DNA of 64,000 nt from an uncultured Clostridia bacterium. GTDB lineage: Bacteria; Bacillota; Clostridia; TANB77; CAG-465. Numbering within the stretch: position 1 is the stretch's first letter; each line of letters begins with the position of its first letter. The notes below the pieces were generated by a model. That model searched no databases. It saw nothing but the letters and a program-made list of their open reading frames with translations, and was not told where the DNA came from. The stretch is from NCBI GenBank assembly GCA_949106495.1, contig CARYZD010000008.1, forward strand, positions 1 to 64,000. The letters are read 5' to 3'. This document shows positions 34,816 through 44,568 of this stretch, in pieces. Position numbers and translations under genes: made by a program.

Positions 34816-36309
34816 ATGATGTACAATTCAAATTCAATATGGGATGATACTATATCAAAAACTCCTAAATTTAATAAATTAAATGAAAATATAAAAACAG
34901 ATGTATGTATAATTGGTGGTGGAATAACTGGTATTAGTACTGGATATTACTTATTTAAAAACAATATAGATTTTATATTATTAGAAAAAGATAAAATTTG
35001 TAATAACACAACTAAATTTTCAACTGCTAAAATTACTAGTCAACATGATTTAATATATTCTAATATAATAAAAAAATATGGTATAAAATATGCAAAACAA
35101 TATTTAGATGCAAATAATGAAGCTATAAAAAATATACAAGATATAATACAAAACGAAAATATAGATTGTGAACTAAAAAAACAAGATTCATATATCTTTA
35201 CTCAAGATATGTCATATAAAGAAAATATTAATGAAGAATATAAAGCTCTTACGAAATTGAATTTTAACGGAGTTGAACTTTTAAATAAAGTAAACATACC
35301 ACTTAACACTAATTATGCCATTAAATTCAAAAATCAAGCTCAATTCAACCCTAAAAAATATACATTAGCTCTTGCAAATATAATAAAAGAGAAAATATAT
35401 GAAAATTCACATGTAATAGGTATAAGTAAAAATCATAATTCATATATTGTTAAAACAAAAGATAACATAGTAACATGTAAAAAAGTTGTTCTTGCTACCC
35501 ACTTTCCAATTAAAGATATACCAGGATTTTACTTTCTGAAAATGTATCAAGATACATCATATGTAATTGCAGTAGATATAAAAGATAATGCTTTTAATGG
35601 TATGTATATAAATGCTGAAAATCCTACTCTCTCTCTTAGATCATTAATGTATAAAGACCATAATATTTTACTTATTGGTGGTAATAATATTAAAACTGGC
35701 GATATAATAGATGAAAATAAATATACTTTTTTAGAAAAAATAGCATTACAAATGTATCCTGATAGTAATGTATTAAAAAGATGGAATACTCAAGACTGTA
35801 TTACTTTAGATAAAATCCCCTACATTGGTAATTTCTCAAATATATATCCAGATGTATATGTTGCAACTGGTTTTAATAAATGGGGAATGACAACATCAAA
35901 CGTAGCTGCAAATATATTAAAAGACAAAATACTTGGTAAGAAAAACAAATATGAAGATGTATTTAATGCTACAAGATTAAGCCCAATAAAGAATGCAAAA
36001 GAGCTATATTATAACTTAAACCAAACAATACAATCTGAGTTTATTAATAAACTAAAAATTAAACCAGATGAAATACAACAAATTCCAATAAACACAGGTA
36101 AAATAATTAAGGTAAATGGTACAAATATTGGAATATATAAAGATGAAAAAGGTAATTTATATAAAGTTAATCCTTATTGTAGTCACTTAAAATGTTTGCT
36201 TACCTTCAATTCACAAGATAAAACATGGGATTGTCCTTGTCATGGTTCAAGATTTGATATATATGGTAAGGTATTTAATGGTCCTGCAAATTATGATATA
36301 ACTAAATAA
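34816..36309 (+). CDS. FAD-dependent oxidoreductase with C-terminal Rieske domain
   Basis: The 497-residue protein has a DAO-type FAD domain (GxGxxG as CIIGGGITGISTGYYL, residues about 32-47; ATGFNKWGMT near 355). A Rieske [2Fe-2S] domain follows, with both cluster motifs: CSHLKC (C-x-H, about 455) and CPCHGSRFD (C-x2-H, about 475). This fusion occurs in Bacillus YhfW-like proteins; the substrate is unknown. The FAD-Rieske pairing implies internal electron transfer. ATG is doubled (34816 and 34819) and no Shine-Dalgarno is visible, unlike most genes here, so translation may be weak or controlled. Confidence 0.85.
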   Translation: MMYNSNSIWDDTISKTPKFNKLNENIKTDVCIIGGGITGISTGYYLFKNNIDFILLEKDKICNNTTKFSTAKITSQHDLIYSNIIKKYGIKYAKQYLDANNEAIKNIQDIIQNENIDCELKKQDSYIFTQDMSYKENINEEYKALTKLNFNGVELLNKVNIPLNTNYAIKFKNQAQFNPKKYTLALANIIKEKIYENSHVIGISKNHNSYIVKTKDNIVTCKKVVLATHFPIKDIPGFYFLKMYQDTSYVIAVDIKDNAFNGMYINAENPTLSLRSLMYKDHNILLIGGNNIKTGDIIDENKYTFLEKIALQMYPDSNVLKRWNTQDCITLDKIPYIGNFSNIYPDVYVATGFNKWGMTTSNVAANILKDKILGKKNKYEDVFNATRLSPIKNAKELYYNLNQTIQSEFINKLKIKPDEIQQIPINTGKIIKVNGTNIGIYKDEKGNLYKVNPYCSHLKCLLTFNSQDKTWDCPCHGSRFDIYGKVFNGPANYDITK

Positions 36310-36316
36310 TATAAAA

Positions 36317-36343
36317 ATGGGAATGAAAAAAATTCATTCCCAT
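36317..36343. terminator. bidirectional terminator
   Basis: ATGGGAATGAA pairs with TTCATTCCCAT between the convergent FAD-Rieske and YitT genes. Confidence 0.85.
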
Positions 36344-36348
36344 TGCTT

Positions 36349-37218
36349 TTATTCTCCTCCTGAAACTTCATATGCATCTGTTACCACAAAGAATGCATTA
36401 GAATCAATTTCTTTTATTACTTCTTTGGCGAAGAAGTATTCTTTAGTTGGTAAAATACACATAATCATTCTCTTCTCATTACCTGTGTATCCACCTGTTA
36501 CATTAAATACAGTAATTCCATGAGATAAATGGCTTGAGAAGAATTCTTTTACTTCATCTTCATGCTCTGTAATAATATAAAATGCCTTAGACTGACTTAT
36601 TCCAATTATTACTTTATCTGATATAAGACTTATAATATATATTGTTAAAAATGAATATATTACTCCAGTCCACCCAAATACAAATACACTAGATAGAATT
36701 ATTATTCCATCTCCAAATAACATCGCATTTCCAATTGTCATCTTAAAGAATTTAGATATTATTTGGTTTAATATATCTGTTCCACCAGTAGTAAATCCTG
36801 TTCTAAAAATAAGTCCATAACCAAGTCCTGCTAAAGCTGCTCCAAGTCCAATTGCAACTATTTTTTCAATTCCATCTAAATTCACAAATGGAATTATAAA
36901 AGCAGTTAATTTAACAAATACTGGATATAAAATAGAACCAACAATTGAATTGGTAGTTTTTTCTTTACCAAGTAAAATAAAACTTAATATAAGCAATAAC
37001 ATTGAACCAATAAATATTACAATTGATGGGTCAATACCAAACAAATGATTTAGCATAACACCTATACCACTTACACCATAAACTATATCATATTGTAAGA
37101 AAAAAATATTAAATGATAATGCTACTATAACTAGGCCTAATAAAAATTCAATATATCTTATTAATCTATCTTTATGTTTTACTTTGTTTATAATTGTATT
37201 TTCTTTTGTTTCTTTCAT
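36349..37218 (-). CDS. YitT-family membrane protein
   Basis: The 289-residue protein has five or six membrane segments (residues about 20-205; one includes GIGVMLNHLFGIDPSIV) and a C-terminal soluble DUF2179 domain (AFYIITEHEDEVKEFFSSHL, HGITVFNVTGGYTGNEK, MIMCILPTKEYFFAKEVI). I start at the ATG at 37218, after AAGGTGAGGTTAAAT. The role of YitT proteins is not established; the soluble part has a GlnB-like feel. It is 18 bp downstream of the 149-residue unknown gene and co-transcribed with it. Confidence 0.88.
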   Translation of the reverse strand: MKETKENTIINKVKHKDRLIRYIEFLLGLVIVALSFNIFFLQYDIVYGVSGIGVMLNHLFGIDPSIVIFIGSMLLLILSFILLGKEKTTNSIVGSILYPVFVKLTAFIIPFVNLDGIEKIVAIGLGAALAGLGYGLIFRTGFTTGGTDILNQIISKFFKMTIGNAMLFGDGIIILSSVFVFGWTGVIYSFLTIYIISLISDKVIIGISQSKAFYIITEHEDEVKEFFSSHLSHGITVFNVTGGYTGNEKRMIMCILPTKEYFFAKEVIKEIDSNAFFVVTDAYEVSGGE

Positions 37219-37236
37219 ATTTAACCTCACCTTGCA

Positions 37237-37686
37237 TCAACTTAATATACATACTCCAAAAAATAAATCTATATCTTTTTTATCATCTTTTTCTAAATTT
37301 TCATATCTATAATCCCATAATTCTATCATTTTTTTATTATCAAAAAACATAGAATATATATCATTTTGCAAATTTACCAATAAATTATATGAATACATAT
37401 AAACTTTATTTATAGAACCATAAATTATTTCGCTAATATCATAGACATTGTCAATATCTTCTTGGGTTAAATCATTTACATCTATTTCATCTAAACAATC
37501 AACATTTTGCTCATAGTAAAATTGTTCAAGTTCGGAAATATCATATAAATATTCTTTTATACCATGATAATAGTTTTGATATTCGTATAAAGGTATAATA
37601 TTATTTTCAATAAAAAATAATATTTCTTCACAATTTTCTACAACTTTATTATGTGTTTCTTTAAGTAATTTATATTCACTTTCCAC
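37237..37686 (-). CDS. hypothetical acidic helical protein
   Basis: The 149-residue protein is rich in Glu, Asp, Tyr and Asn, with long helices (EILFFIENNIIPLYEYQNYY, DISELEQFYYEQNVDCLDEI). It has no membrane segment, no Cys pair and no family I recognise. It precedes the YitT gene by 18 bp and may share its promoter, which must lie in the 37690-37760 region. Confidence 0.55.
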   Translation of the reverse strand: MESEYKLLKETHNKVVENCEEILFFIENNIIPLYEYQNYYHGIKEYLYDISELEQFYYEQNVDCLDEIDVNDLTQEDIDNVYDISEIIYGSINKVYMYSYNLLVNLQNDIYSMFFDNKKMIELWDYRYENLEKDDKKDIDLFFGVCILS

Positions 37687-38181
37687 ATCACTTTTATATT
37701 AAAAATAAATACCTTTATTTTCAATATATTGATTCTAATTATATGTGACTTACACATACATTTCTTTAATTTTATTAATTCCTTATTATTGTTATATATC
37801 ATATTACATAGCTTATCTACTATTTCTCTTTTTCTATTATAAACTATTTTTTTATATTACACTTTATTAGCTATTATAGTAGATACAAATACACCTATTG
37901 ATGATATCACAACTATTATTGCTGCAATTATTCCTTCTGACTTTTTTCCTTTTTATTTAATTATATCATTACAATAAGTATATAAAAGTTTGCATTTACA
38001 TTTTTAGTAACTATTTCTTAACACAATAAAGAGCACTGAAGTGCTCTTTATATTTAAATATTTTTTAAATTTCTTCATTACAATGAAATAATCTTATTAT
38101 ATCATAATCTATAATTTCATCTATATGTCACTTTTTTATATCATGTGCTACTAATATATTTTTATATTAAAATATTATTTT
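37687..38181. other. 495-bp AT-rich non-coding region
   Basis: No supported gene lies here. A minus-strand open stretch at 37857-37960 encodes one membrane-helix-like segment (GIIAAIIVVISSIGVF) but has a stop two codons before any ribosome site and no usable start. It is best read as a remnant. A perfect hairpin at 38028-38049 (AAAGAGCACT and its complement, 2-base loop) looks like a terminator. The remainder shows nothing beyond A/T tracts. Confidence 0.6.
38028..38049. terminator. perfect hairpin, probable terminator
   Basis: AAAGAGCACT-GA-AGTGCTCTTT. A/T tracts flank both sides. It lies about 130 bp after the end of the tyrosine-kinase gene and could close the wzz-cpsD transcript. Confidence 0.6.
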
Positions 38182-38922
38182 TTATGATATTCCTTTATTG
38201 CTATATTTTATTATTTGATTTTCACTATATTTACCATAAGCTTTTGTATATTCTTTTATTTTATCTAATGGCATCCAATTTATTACAAGCCCTATTAAGT
38301 TTCCACCCATACTCTCAATTTTCTTTTTTGTTTCAAGTAATGCTTCTCTTTTAGATTTTTCAATAGCACATACCATTACTACTCCATCAGCTTTATTACA
38401 AAGTATCATTGTATCTGTAACAACATTAATTGGTGGAGAATCAAATAAAATAATATCAAATTTATCATAAGCATAATTTACAATTTCAGTAAATTGATTA
38501 TTTTCTAGTAATTCTGCTGGATTATGTGGAAATCTTCCTGCTGGTATAACATATACATTGTCTATTTCAGTTTTAAGAATAATATTATCTATTTCTTGAC
38601 TTAAATATACACTATCCTTACAAATCTTTTTATTTTCTAATGCATTAGTCAATCCAACACTATTGTCTATATTGAAAATTTCATGTTGTCTTCCTCTTCT
38701 TAAATCACAATCAATAACAAGTACTTTTTGCTTTGATTGAGCAAATGCAATTGCTAAATTTGAAATAATCCAACTTTTACCATCTTCTGTTGCTGAACTT
38801 GTAAATAAAAATGACTTAACATTAGTTTGATTCTTCTTATACATAATACTAGTTCTTAAATTTCTAATTGATTCAGCTGCAGCAGATTTTGGAGCCTCAT
38901 GAACTATCATATCTTTCTTCAT
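38182..38922 (-). CDS. CpsD/CapB-type tyrosine kinase
   Basis: The 246-residue BY-kinase controls capsule chain length by autophosphorylation. Walker A is TSSATEDGKSWIISNLA (about 42-58), with GKS followed by Trp rather than the usual Thr/Thr. Walker A' is VLVIDCDLRRGRQHEIF (about 68-84) and Walker B is IILFDSPP. The C-terminal Tyr cluster (EYTKAYGKYSENQIIKYS) is the phosphorylation tail. It is 12 bp downstream of the Wzz-like gene, forming the usual two-part CpsC/CpsD kinase. The pair has its own promoter, separate from the main capsule operon. Confidence 0.9.
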   Translation of the reverse strand: MKKDMIVHEAPKSAAAESIRNLRTSIMYKKNQTNVKSFLFTSSATEDGKSWIISNLAIAFAQSKQKVLVIDCDLRRGRQHEIFNIDNSVGLTNALENKKICKDSVYLSQEIDNIILKTEIDNVYVIPAGRFPHNPAELLENNQFTEIVNYAYDKFDIILFDSPPINVVTDTMILCNKADGVVMVCAIEKSKREALLETKKKIESMGGNLIGLVINWMPLDKIKEYTKAYGKYSENQIIKYSNKGIS

Positions 38923-38934
38923 AAAATTATCCTC

Positions 38935-39624
38935 CTAGTTTTTTATTTCTGGAATAACTGCAAGAACTTCAAGTCCTAGTAGTTCTTCCACTTCTGATTT
39001 AGATTTAATTCTTGTATCAAAATAAAAAATTAGAAATAGTATTCCACAAGAAAGTACTAATGCTACAGCACCAAATAATCCTGCATTTTTAACGTAATTT
39101 ATATTATTAGGGCTATTACTTGGTATAGCTTTATCTATTATAGTAACATTTTCAATATTATATATTTCTTTAACTTTTCCTTTAAATACATTAGATAAAG
39201 TATTGGCTACATCTGCAGCTATTTTAGGATTTTCATTTAATACCTGTATCTTTAACATTTCAGTATCATCTTTTGCAGAAACTGAAATATTTGACATTAA
39301 TGATTCTTCAGATATATCTAGTCCTAATGTATCTTTTACTTCTTGTGCTACTGCTCTACTTTTCATTATTTCACTATATGTTGAAACAAGTTTTGAATTT
39401 AAAGTTACATCATTTTGTGTAATTCCTTCTTCATTTGTATTATACAAATCCGTAGTATTTGTTGGTTTAGATAATACTACAGTAGTTACAGATGAATACA
39501 TAGGTGTAACTAGATACTTGGTATAAAGTATCCCAGCAACTATACCTATTATAGTTAGAAAAATTACAAACATTTTCTTTTTAAAAATAAAATAGAATAT
39601 TTCCTTTATATCAATTTCTTCCAT
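38935..39624 (-). CDS. Wzz/CpsC-type chain-length and kinase-activating protein
   Basis: The protein has about 229 residues. Two membrane segments (residues about 16-36, MFVIFLTIIGIVAGILY, and about 175-195, GLFGAVALVLSCGILFLIF) flank an extracellular helical domain. A cytosolic tail (SKSEVEELLGLEVLAVIPEI) is the part that contacts the CpsD kinase. I start at the ATG at 39624 after GGTGATGTTT; upstream GTG/ATG codons lie inside the ribosome site. It forms a unit with cpsD. Confidence 0.88.
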   Translation of the reverse strand: MEEIDIKEIFYFIFKKKMFVIFLTIIGIVAGILYTKYLVTPMYSSVTTVVLSKPTNTTDLYNTNEEGITQNDVTLNSKLVSTYSEIMKSRAVAQEVKDTLGLDISEESLMSNISVSAKDDTEMLKIQVLNENPKIAADVANTLSNVFKGKVKEIYNIENVTIIDKAIPSNSPNNINYVKNAGLFGAVALVLSCGILFLIFYFDTRIKSKSEVEELLGLEVLAVIPEIKN

Positions 39625-39643
39625 AAACATCACCGATAGAAAA

Positions 39644-39673
39644 ATTATATACTGATTTTATAAAAAAAATCAA
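39644..39673 (-). promoter_or_regulatory. promoter of the wzz-cpsD unit
   Basis: On the minus strand TTGATT, 18 bp, TATAAT, about 20 bp before the ribosome site. The spacer contains a TGATTTT...AAAATCA inverted repeat that could be a regulator site. Confidence 0.5.
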
Positions 39674-39892
39674 GAGTATAAATAAAATTTATGTAATATT
39701 AAAAATCACAATTAAAAATTTTTATATTATAATTTAAACATCCTAATAATATTGCTATATAAAATGAGAGCTCAAAAAAATGTTGTTAGTTCTAGTTATT
39801 TATTTAAACAAAATTAAATATGCTGATATTGTATGGTACTAATTGATTATAAATTAAAGATTTATTTCAATTCTTGACCAATACGTCAAAAA

Positions 39893-39920
39893 GCATTAGT
39901 ACTATAAAAGTTACTAATGC
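39893..39920 (-). terminator. terminator of the capsule operon
   Basis: GCATTAGTA pairs with TACTAATGC around a 10-base loop, followed on the minus strand by TTTTTG. It overlaps the stop of the last operon gene and separates wzz-cpsD. Confidence 0.8.
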
Positions 39921-41068
39921 TTCTTTATTATCTTCTTTAATACTCTTTTAGATTTTCTATATACTCTTTTTATTAATGAAACTTTTGTATATTTATTAAG
40001 TTTATTAATAATATTACTTTCATTAATTGTATCATTAGATAACTCACTAAAAAATCTATCTCTATTTTTATGAACATTTACATTATGAAAGTGATTATAT
40101 CTGGCAGCTATATCAATATTTACTGCTTCCACATACATATCACTCTTTATTTTCTCAAATATTTTTTCTCCATTAATAGAATTAACAGTTAATAGAGATA
40201 TACCTTCTTTAGAATTTAGATTTGGTCTTATATTTTCTATTCCCCAAAAATCCGCAATAGTAAAATCTGTTATTCTAGATTTACTTGCAAAAACGCAAGA
40301 ATAACACGATGGTCTATTAATCATTTCTTTAACAAATGCATTAAAATAGGAATTTTCTTCAATTTTAGTATTATCAAAAAATTCAATAATAGGAGTTTGA
40401 TTTCTCCACCCATTCTCTTTACTCCTAAATTTAATATCTTTAATTTTTTTAGAATACTTTATTTCAAGATTATTTTTATATAATTTAAACACTTTTGGTG
40501 ATGGATTAGCATGACATAAAATATCACATAAAATTAAATTATCATATTCTTTTACAAGATATTTTTTTAATCCACTTATTTGACATGCTGTTCCTGTATA
40601 TAATACTATTTTTCCTTGTTTTAAAAACTCTTCTGCTTCTCTATATGTATTTTTTAAATCACTTCTTACATACTTTGAGCCACAAAATTGTTTGCAATCT
40701 TCTAGTGTAGATGCATACTTGTGGACTGCTATTAAATTTTCATCATAAGTTACACCAAATACAATTCCATTATTCTCTATTGTAAATTTAGCTAAAGCAT
40801 AAAACATACCACCAGAAGATGCAATCCTTAATTCATCTTTATTTTTATTTATTGCAATATATGCATTAGCATTTTCAACATTTTCATTAAAATTAGAACA
40901 TACTTTCTGACATAATCCACAATCAATACATTTTTCTTTATCTATAAATGGATATAAAAAACCTTCTTTATCCTCTTGCATTGTTATAGCTCTCTTAGGA
41001 CATTTTAAGGCACATGTTCCACACCCATTACAAAATTCTTTTTTACTTGTGTTAAAATAATTGTCCAT
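39914..41068 (-). CDS. FrhB-like ferredoxin/flavin protein of the capsule locus
   Basis: The 384-residue protein has two [4Fe-4S] motifs near the N-terminus (CNGCGTCALKCPKRAI, residues 14-29; CIDCGLCQKVC, about 42-52). The coenzyme F420 hydrogenase beta-subunit N- and C-terminal domains follow (SSGGMFYALAKF, CQISGLKKYL, ILCDILCHANPSP, SCVFASKSRITDFTIADFWG). Such proteins are common in exopolysaccharide clusters beside polysaccharide pyruvyl transferases. Their reaction is unproven, probably a redox modification of a sugar. Here a pyruvyl-transferase gene lies two genes upstream, as expected. Confidence 0.85.
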   Translation of the reverse strand: MDNYFNTSKKEFCNGCGTCALKCPKRAITMQEDKEGFLYPFIDKEKCIDCGLCQKVCSNFNENVENANAYIAINKNKDELRIASSGGMFYALAKFTIENNGIVFGVTYDENLIAVHKYASTLEDCKQFCGSKYVRSDLKNTYREAEEFLKQGKIVLYTGTACQISGLKKYLVKEYDNLILCDILCHANPSPKVFKLYKNNLEIKYSKKIKDIKFRSKENGWRNQTPIIEFFDNTKIEENSYFNAFVKEMINRPSCYSCVFASKSRITDFTIADFWGIENIRPNLNSKEGISLLTVNSINGEKIFEKIKSDMYVEAVNIDIAARYNHFHNVNVHKNRDRFFSELSNDTINESNIINKLNKYTKVSLIKRVYRKSKRVLKKIIKKH

Positions 41069-41081
41069 ACAATTTTACTCC

Positions 41082-42485
41082 TTATTTTCTTTTAAATATC
41101 ATCTTTAAAATTTTGTTTAAATTCTCTTTATTAATCAAATAAGCATATATAATAGCAATAGCTAGTCCCATAGCATATAATATCATATTATTTGAATAAT
41201 ACACAAATAATATTGGTACTAGTGCAATTAAAGTTGATAAAACAAAAGATTTATCTATATTAATTTCAAAATATTTTTTCTTAATATCATATAATCTATA
41301 TAGAGACATAACAAAATATGCAATTAATGTAGAAATAGTTGCAGCAAATAATCCAACAAATTTAATTAAACATAAATGAACTATAATATTAATAACTGCT
41401 GATATTATGGATGTATTAGCAACAGCTTTTGTATTTTTCTCAGCTACATATATTGTACTAATTAATCCAACCAAAACATTAAAAATTGAAGCTATAATCA
41501 TTATAGGAACTTGTACATATCCATCTCCAAATTTTTCATTTATCATAATTGGATATACAAAAGGCATACATGCGATTATTCCTATACCTATTGATGTAAA
41601 AAACTTCAGCATAATATTTGTCATTTTATTTAAAAACTCTTTTACATCTGAATCATTAATATGTAATGACACCATCTCTGTCCAAGTAAGATTAAATATA
41701 TTATATATAGTTATAAGTACAGTCGAAAATTTATGTGCTGCGGATAATATTCCGTTTTGTGCTACACCTAATATTCCTGAAACAATAACTCTATCAGATG
41801 CGTTAAAAACCCACCAAGATATTGCATTAGGAATTAGTGGCAATGAATATTTCCATAACTTTCTTAACACTATACCTTTAAATTTTGTAAAACTAATATA
41901 CTTATATAACTTTAAAACTATTATATTATAAATAGTACATACTAATTGTCCTAACATATTTGCAGTAAGCATTCCATATGCGCCAAATTTAAAAACAACT
42001 ATAAATAAAATATTAAAAAGTATTGTAGAAAAAGCAGATAAAAAGCTTCCTACTGCAAACTGTGTATTTTTTCCTAAACCTCTAGATATCTGTTGTGCTA
42101 AAGAAGCAAAAATATATGCAATGACATTGGTTGCTAAGAAAAATTTATATCTATTATCTACCAAAGGACTAATTAAAAGAAATATTACTATATATATAGC
42201 ACACTGTATAATAACAGAAAAAATTCCAGTAGATATTATTACTTTTTTATTTTCTTCATTTTCTCTATTATCTATCAAATTTCTAAAAACAGCTTGCTCA
42301 ACCTGAAATGTAACAATAGGTAATAATAATGAAACTAATGTATTTAATAAATCAACAGTTCCATATTCTTCTGTAGATAATATTGCTGTATATAATGGTA
42401 ATAAGAAAAAAGTAATTAGCTGAGTACAAATTTTACCAACAGCAATTATAATTGTATTTTTAAATAATGTTCTTTCTCTAGACAT
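41082..42485 (-). CDS. Wzx-type polysaccharide flippase
   Basis: The 467-residue membrane protein has about twelve to fourteen segments, of the MATE/MOP flippase superfamily (LFKNTIIIAVGKICTQLITF at the start; TEEYGTVDLLNTL). It moves undecaprenyl-linked repeat units across the membrane in Wzy-dependent assembly. Start overlaps the pyruvyl-transferase gene by 8 bp. Together with the polymerase-like gene (45592-46731) and the Wzz pair it makes a complete Wzx/Wzy pathway. Confidence 0.9.
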   Translation of the reverse strand: MSRERTLFKNTIIIAVGKICTQLITFFLLPLYTAILSTEEYGTVDLLNTLVSLLLPIVTFQVEQAVFRNLIDNRENEENKKVIISTGIFSVIIQCAIYIVIFLLISPLVDNRYKFFLATNVIAYIFASLAQQISRGLGKNTQFAVGSFLSAFSTILFNILFIVVFKFGAYGMLTANMLGQLVCTIYNIIVLKLYKYISFTKFKGIVLRKLWKYSLPLIPNAISWWVFNASDRVIVSGILGVAQNGILSAAHKFSTVLITIYNIFNLTWTEMVSLHINDSDVKEFLNKMTNIMLKFFTSIGIGIIACMPFVYPIMINEKFGDGYVQVPIMIIASIFNVLVGLISTIYVAEKNTKAVANTSIISAVINIIVHLCLIKFVGLFAATISTLIAYFVMSLYRLYDIKKKYFEINIDKSFVLSTLIALVPILFVYYSNNMILYAMGLAIAIIYAYLINKENLNKILKMIFKRK

Positions 42486-43614
42486 TATTTTCTCCTTGCT
42501 TATTATTTATAGCATTTTCTAACCATTCTATTGATTTATTTCTTTCTTCTTCTAATTTTTTATTTACATCTTCCCAATCAGTTTCAAAATCATAATCTAT
42601 TTTATTAAATTCATCTAAACTATAAAATGTTCTTCCTGAAATACCTAATTTATTTAATATATTAGTAACTCTTGCTCCAGTTTTTTTATGAGGAATAATA
42701 AAGAATTTTTTATTATATATTATTGAGAATACAGTAGCATGAAAAGATGTCGCTACTACATATTCAGCATTTTTAATATAATTTACAAACTCTAAAGGCC
42801 CTTCTGTATATGCTGTTTTTAATACGTTTTTATAACCAGGGTTTCTATTTCCAAAATGTATAACCTTTAAACCAGTTTTTCTAGATAATTCATTTACAAT
42901 TTTAACATATTGATTATCTGGTTCTACAACATAAGCTAATATATATTTTTCACTGCTTTTATTTAAATTTATTATTTCTTTATCCCAATTTTCTTTTTTT
43001 AATAAAAGTGTAGGATCTAACACAACACTAATATTTTTATTAATAATTTTCTCTAATTTATCTTTAGCATCATTTTCTCTAACTGATATATGATTTATTT
43101 TTGATATTTTTTTATAGTATATATCTTGATTTTTAGTAATTTGTGTTGAATCACCAACACTTGCTGCATAAGATATTCTATTAATAGATTCATCTCCAAA
43201 ATTCAACGTAAATGCATCTGATAATTCTCCAACAATTTTAATACTCCATACTTGATCACTTCCTGTTATTAATGTGTCATAATCATGTTTATAATTAATT
43301 AGTTGATTTATATCTTTAAAGCATGTGTTTGACATAATATATTTTTCATGAATATATTTATCAAAATTATAATATCTTTTTTTAGTTTTTCTAGAAAAAA
43401 GAATATATTTTATTATTCCTTTTACAATTTTTTTTAAATTCAAATTCTTCTTTGGAAAAAACCTATAACCTGACATCACATTTTCATCTATATAATCAAT
43501 TATTTCAACATCACTTTTAAAATAATTAGCAATTATAGTTTGTAGTGCATAGCACTGTAAGCTTGCTCCATAATTATATGCTCTATGAAAAGTTATTATT
43601 CCTATTTTTTTCAT
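42478..43614 (-). CDS. polysaccharide pyruvyl transferase family protein
   Basis: The 378-residue WcaK/CsaB-type protein opens with IITFHRAYNYGASLQCYAL (residues 6-24) and has LITGSDQVWS (about 113-122), SYAASVGDS (SxAxS-like), VVLDPTLLL and EYVVATSFHATVFSIIY with the conserved SFHA. Members add ketal-pyruvate from PEP to a sugar of the repeat unit. It usually occurs with an FrhB-like partner, as here. Overlaps the flippase gene by 8 bp. Confidence 0.88.
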   Translation of the reverse strand: MKKIGIITFHRAYNYGASLQCYALQTIIANYFKSDVEIIDYIDENVMSGYRFFPKKNLNLKKIVKGIIKYILFSRKTKKRYYNFDKYIHEKYIMSNTCFKDINQLINYKHDYDTLITGSDQVWSIKIVGELSDAFTLNFGDESINRISYAASVGDSTQITKNQDIYYKKISKINHISVRENDAKDKLEKIINKNISVVLDPTLLLKKENWDKEIINLNKSSEKYILAYVVEPDNQYVKIVNELSRKTGLKVIHFGNRNPGYKNVLKTAYTEGPLEFVNYIKNAEYVVATSFHATVFSIIYNKKFFIIPHKKTGARVTNILNKLGISGRTFYSLDEFNKIDYDFETDWEDVNKKLEEERNKSIEWLENAINNKQGENNV

Positions 43615-43629
43615 TACTATTCTCCTCCT

Positions 43630-44568
43630 TTATACAAACAATTCGTTTTGTTTGATTTTTAATTTTAACACTGTTTTAAATATTTTAGGATTAAACCTAT
43701 AAATAACAAGTTTTATTTTACACTTTTTACTAATATTTCTAGCAAACATTACTTTCCAAAAATTCTTTATATATTTCTCATCACTATTTAAGTTTAATTT
43801 ATTATTATAATAAAACATTAAATAATTATACCAGTATATTTCATTAATATTTTTATAATACTTCTCTAACTTTATATAAGCCTTTCTTACACTTTCAATT
43901 TTATTACTAGAATACACACTACTACTTTTTCTCATTCTATAATAATATAAACATTGTGGAATTACACATATTTTATTACAATGACTTATATACTCACAAA
44001 CAAATAATGCATCTTCAAGAAATTTAATATCTTCTTGAAATTTAATATCATATTTATCTATTATATCCTTTTTAAAAAACTTATTCCACAAAAAGCCTCT
44101 TATATTATTGTTATTTAGAACTCCCATTAAAATTTCTTCTTTTTTTATTTCATTTCTAAAATTAATTATTTTTTTTTCTATAATTTTATTTACAAACATT
44201 TCATAATATCCAGAACATATTAAATCATAATTTTCAGCTTCCTTAATAAAACTTAAAATACAGTCTTCATTCAATATATCATCAGAATCTACAAAATAAA
44301 TATATTTACCATTAGCTTTACTTAAACCAAAATTTCTAGCTTTAGATACTCCCTCATTTTTTTTAATAAACAGTGAAATTCTTTTATCTTTCTCTAAATA
44401 TTTCTCACATATTTCTTTACTATTATCTATAGAACCATTATCTATTAAAATTAATTCATAGTTTTTATACTTCTGTTCTTGCACTGATTTTATTAAATCA
44501 GATATATATAAACTCGTATTATATATTGGTACAATTATAGATACTAATTCTTCTCCCATAGTTATCAT
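43630..44568 (-). CDS. family 2 glycosyltransferase
   Basis: The 312-residue GT-A enzyme has the N-terminal motif VSIIVPIYNTSLYISDLI (residues 9-26), the ILIDNGSIDNS nucleotide loop and the metal-binding Asp pair in YFVDSDDIL (about 91-99). It adds one sugar to the lipid-linked capsule repeat; donor and linkage are unknown. Start overlaps the previous stop as ATGA; a second ATG three codons later has better spacing from AAGGAGAG. Confidence 0.85.
   Translation of the reverse strand: MITMGEELVSIIVPIYNTSLYISDLIKSVQEQKYKNYELILIDNGSIDNSKEICEKYLEKDKRISLFIKKNEGVSKARNFGLSKANGKYIYFVDSDDILNEDCILSFIKEAENYDLICSGYYEMFVNKIIEKKIINFRNEIKKEEILMGVLNNNNIRGFLWNKFFKKDIIDKYDIKFQEDIKFLEDALFVCEYISHCNKICVIPQCLYYYRMRKSSSVYSSNKIESVRKAYIKLEKYYKNINEIYWYNYLMFYYNNKLNLNSDEKYIKNFWKVMFARNISKKCKIKLVIYRFNPKIFKTVLKLKIKQNELFV

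Noticed and set aside
37857..37960. Small membrane-protein ORF on the minus strand
   Set aside because: No start codon: a stop lies two codons before the only ribosome-site-like sequence. There is no CGG to rescue it. Probably a remnant.
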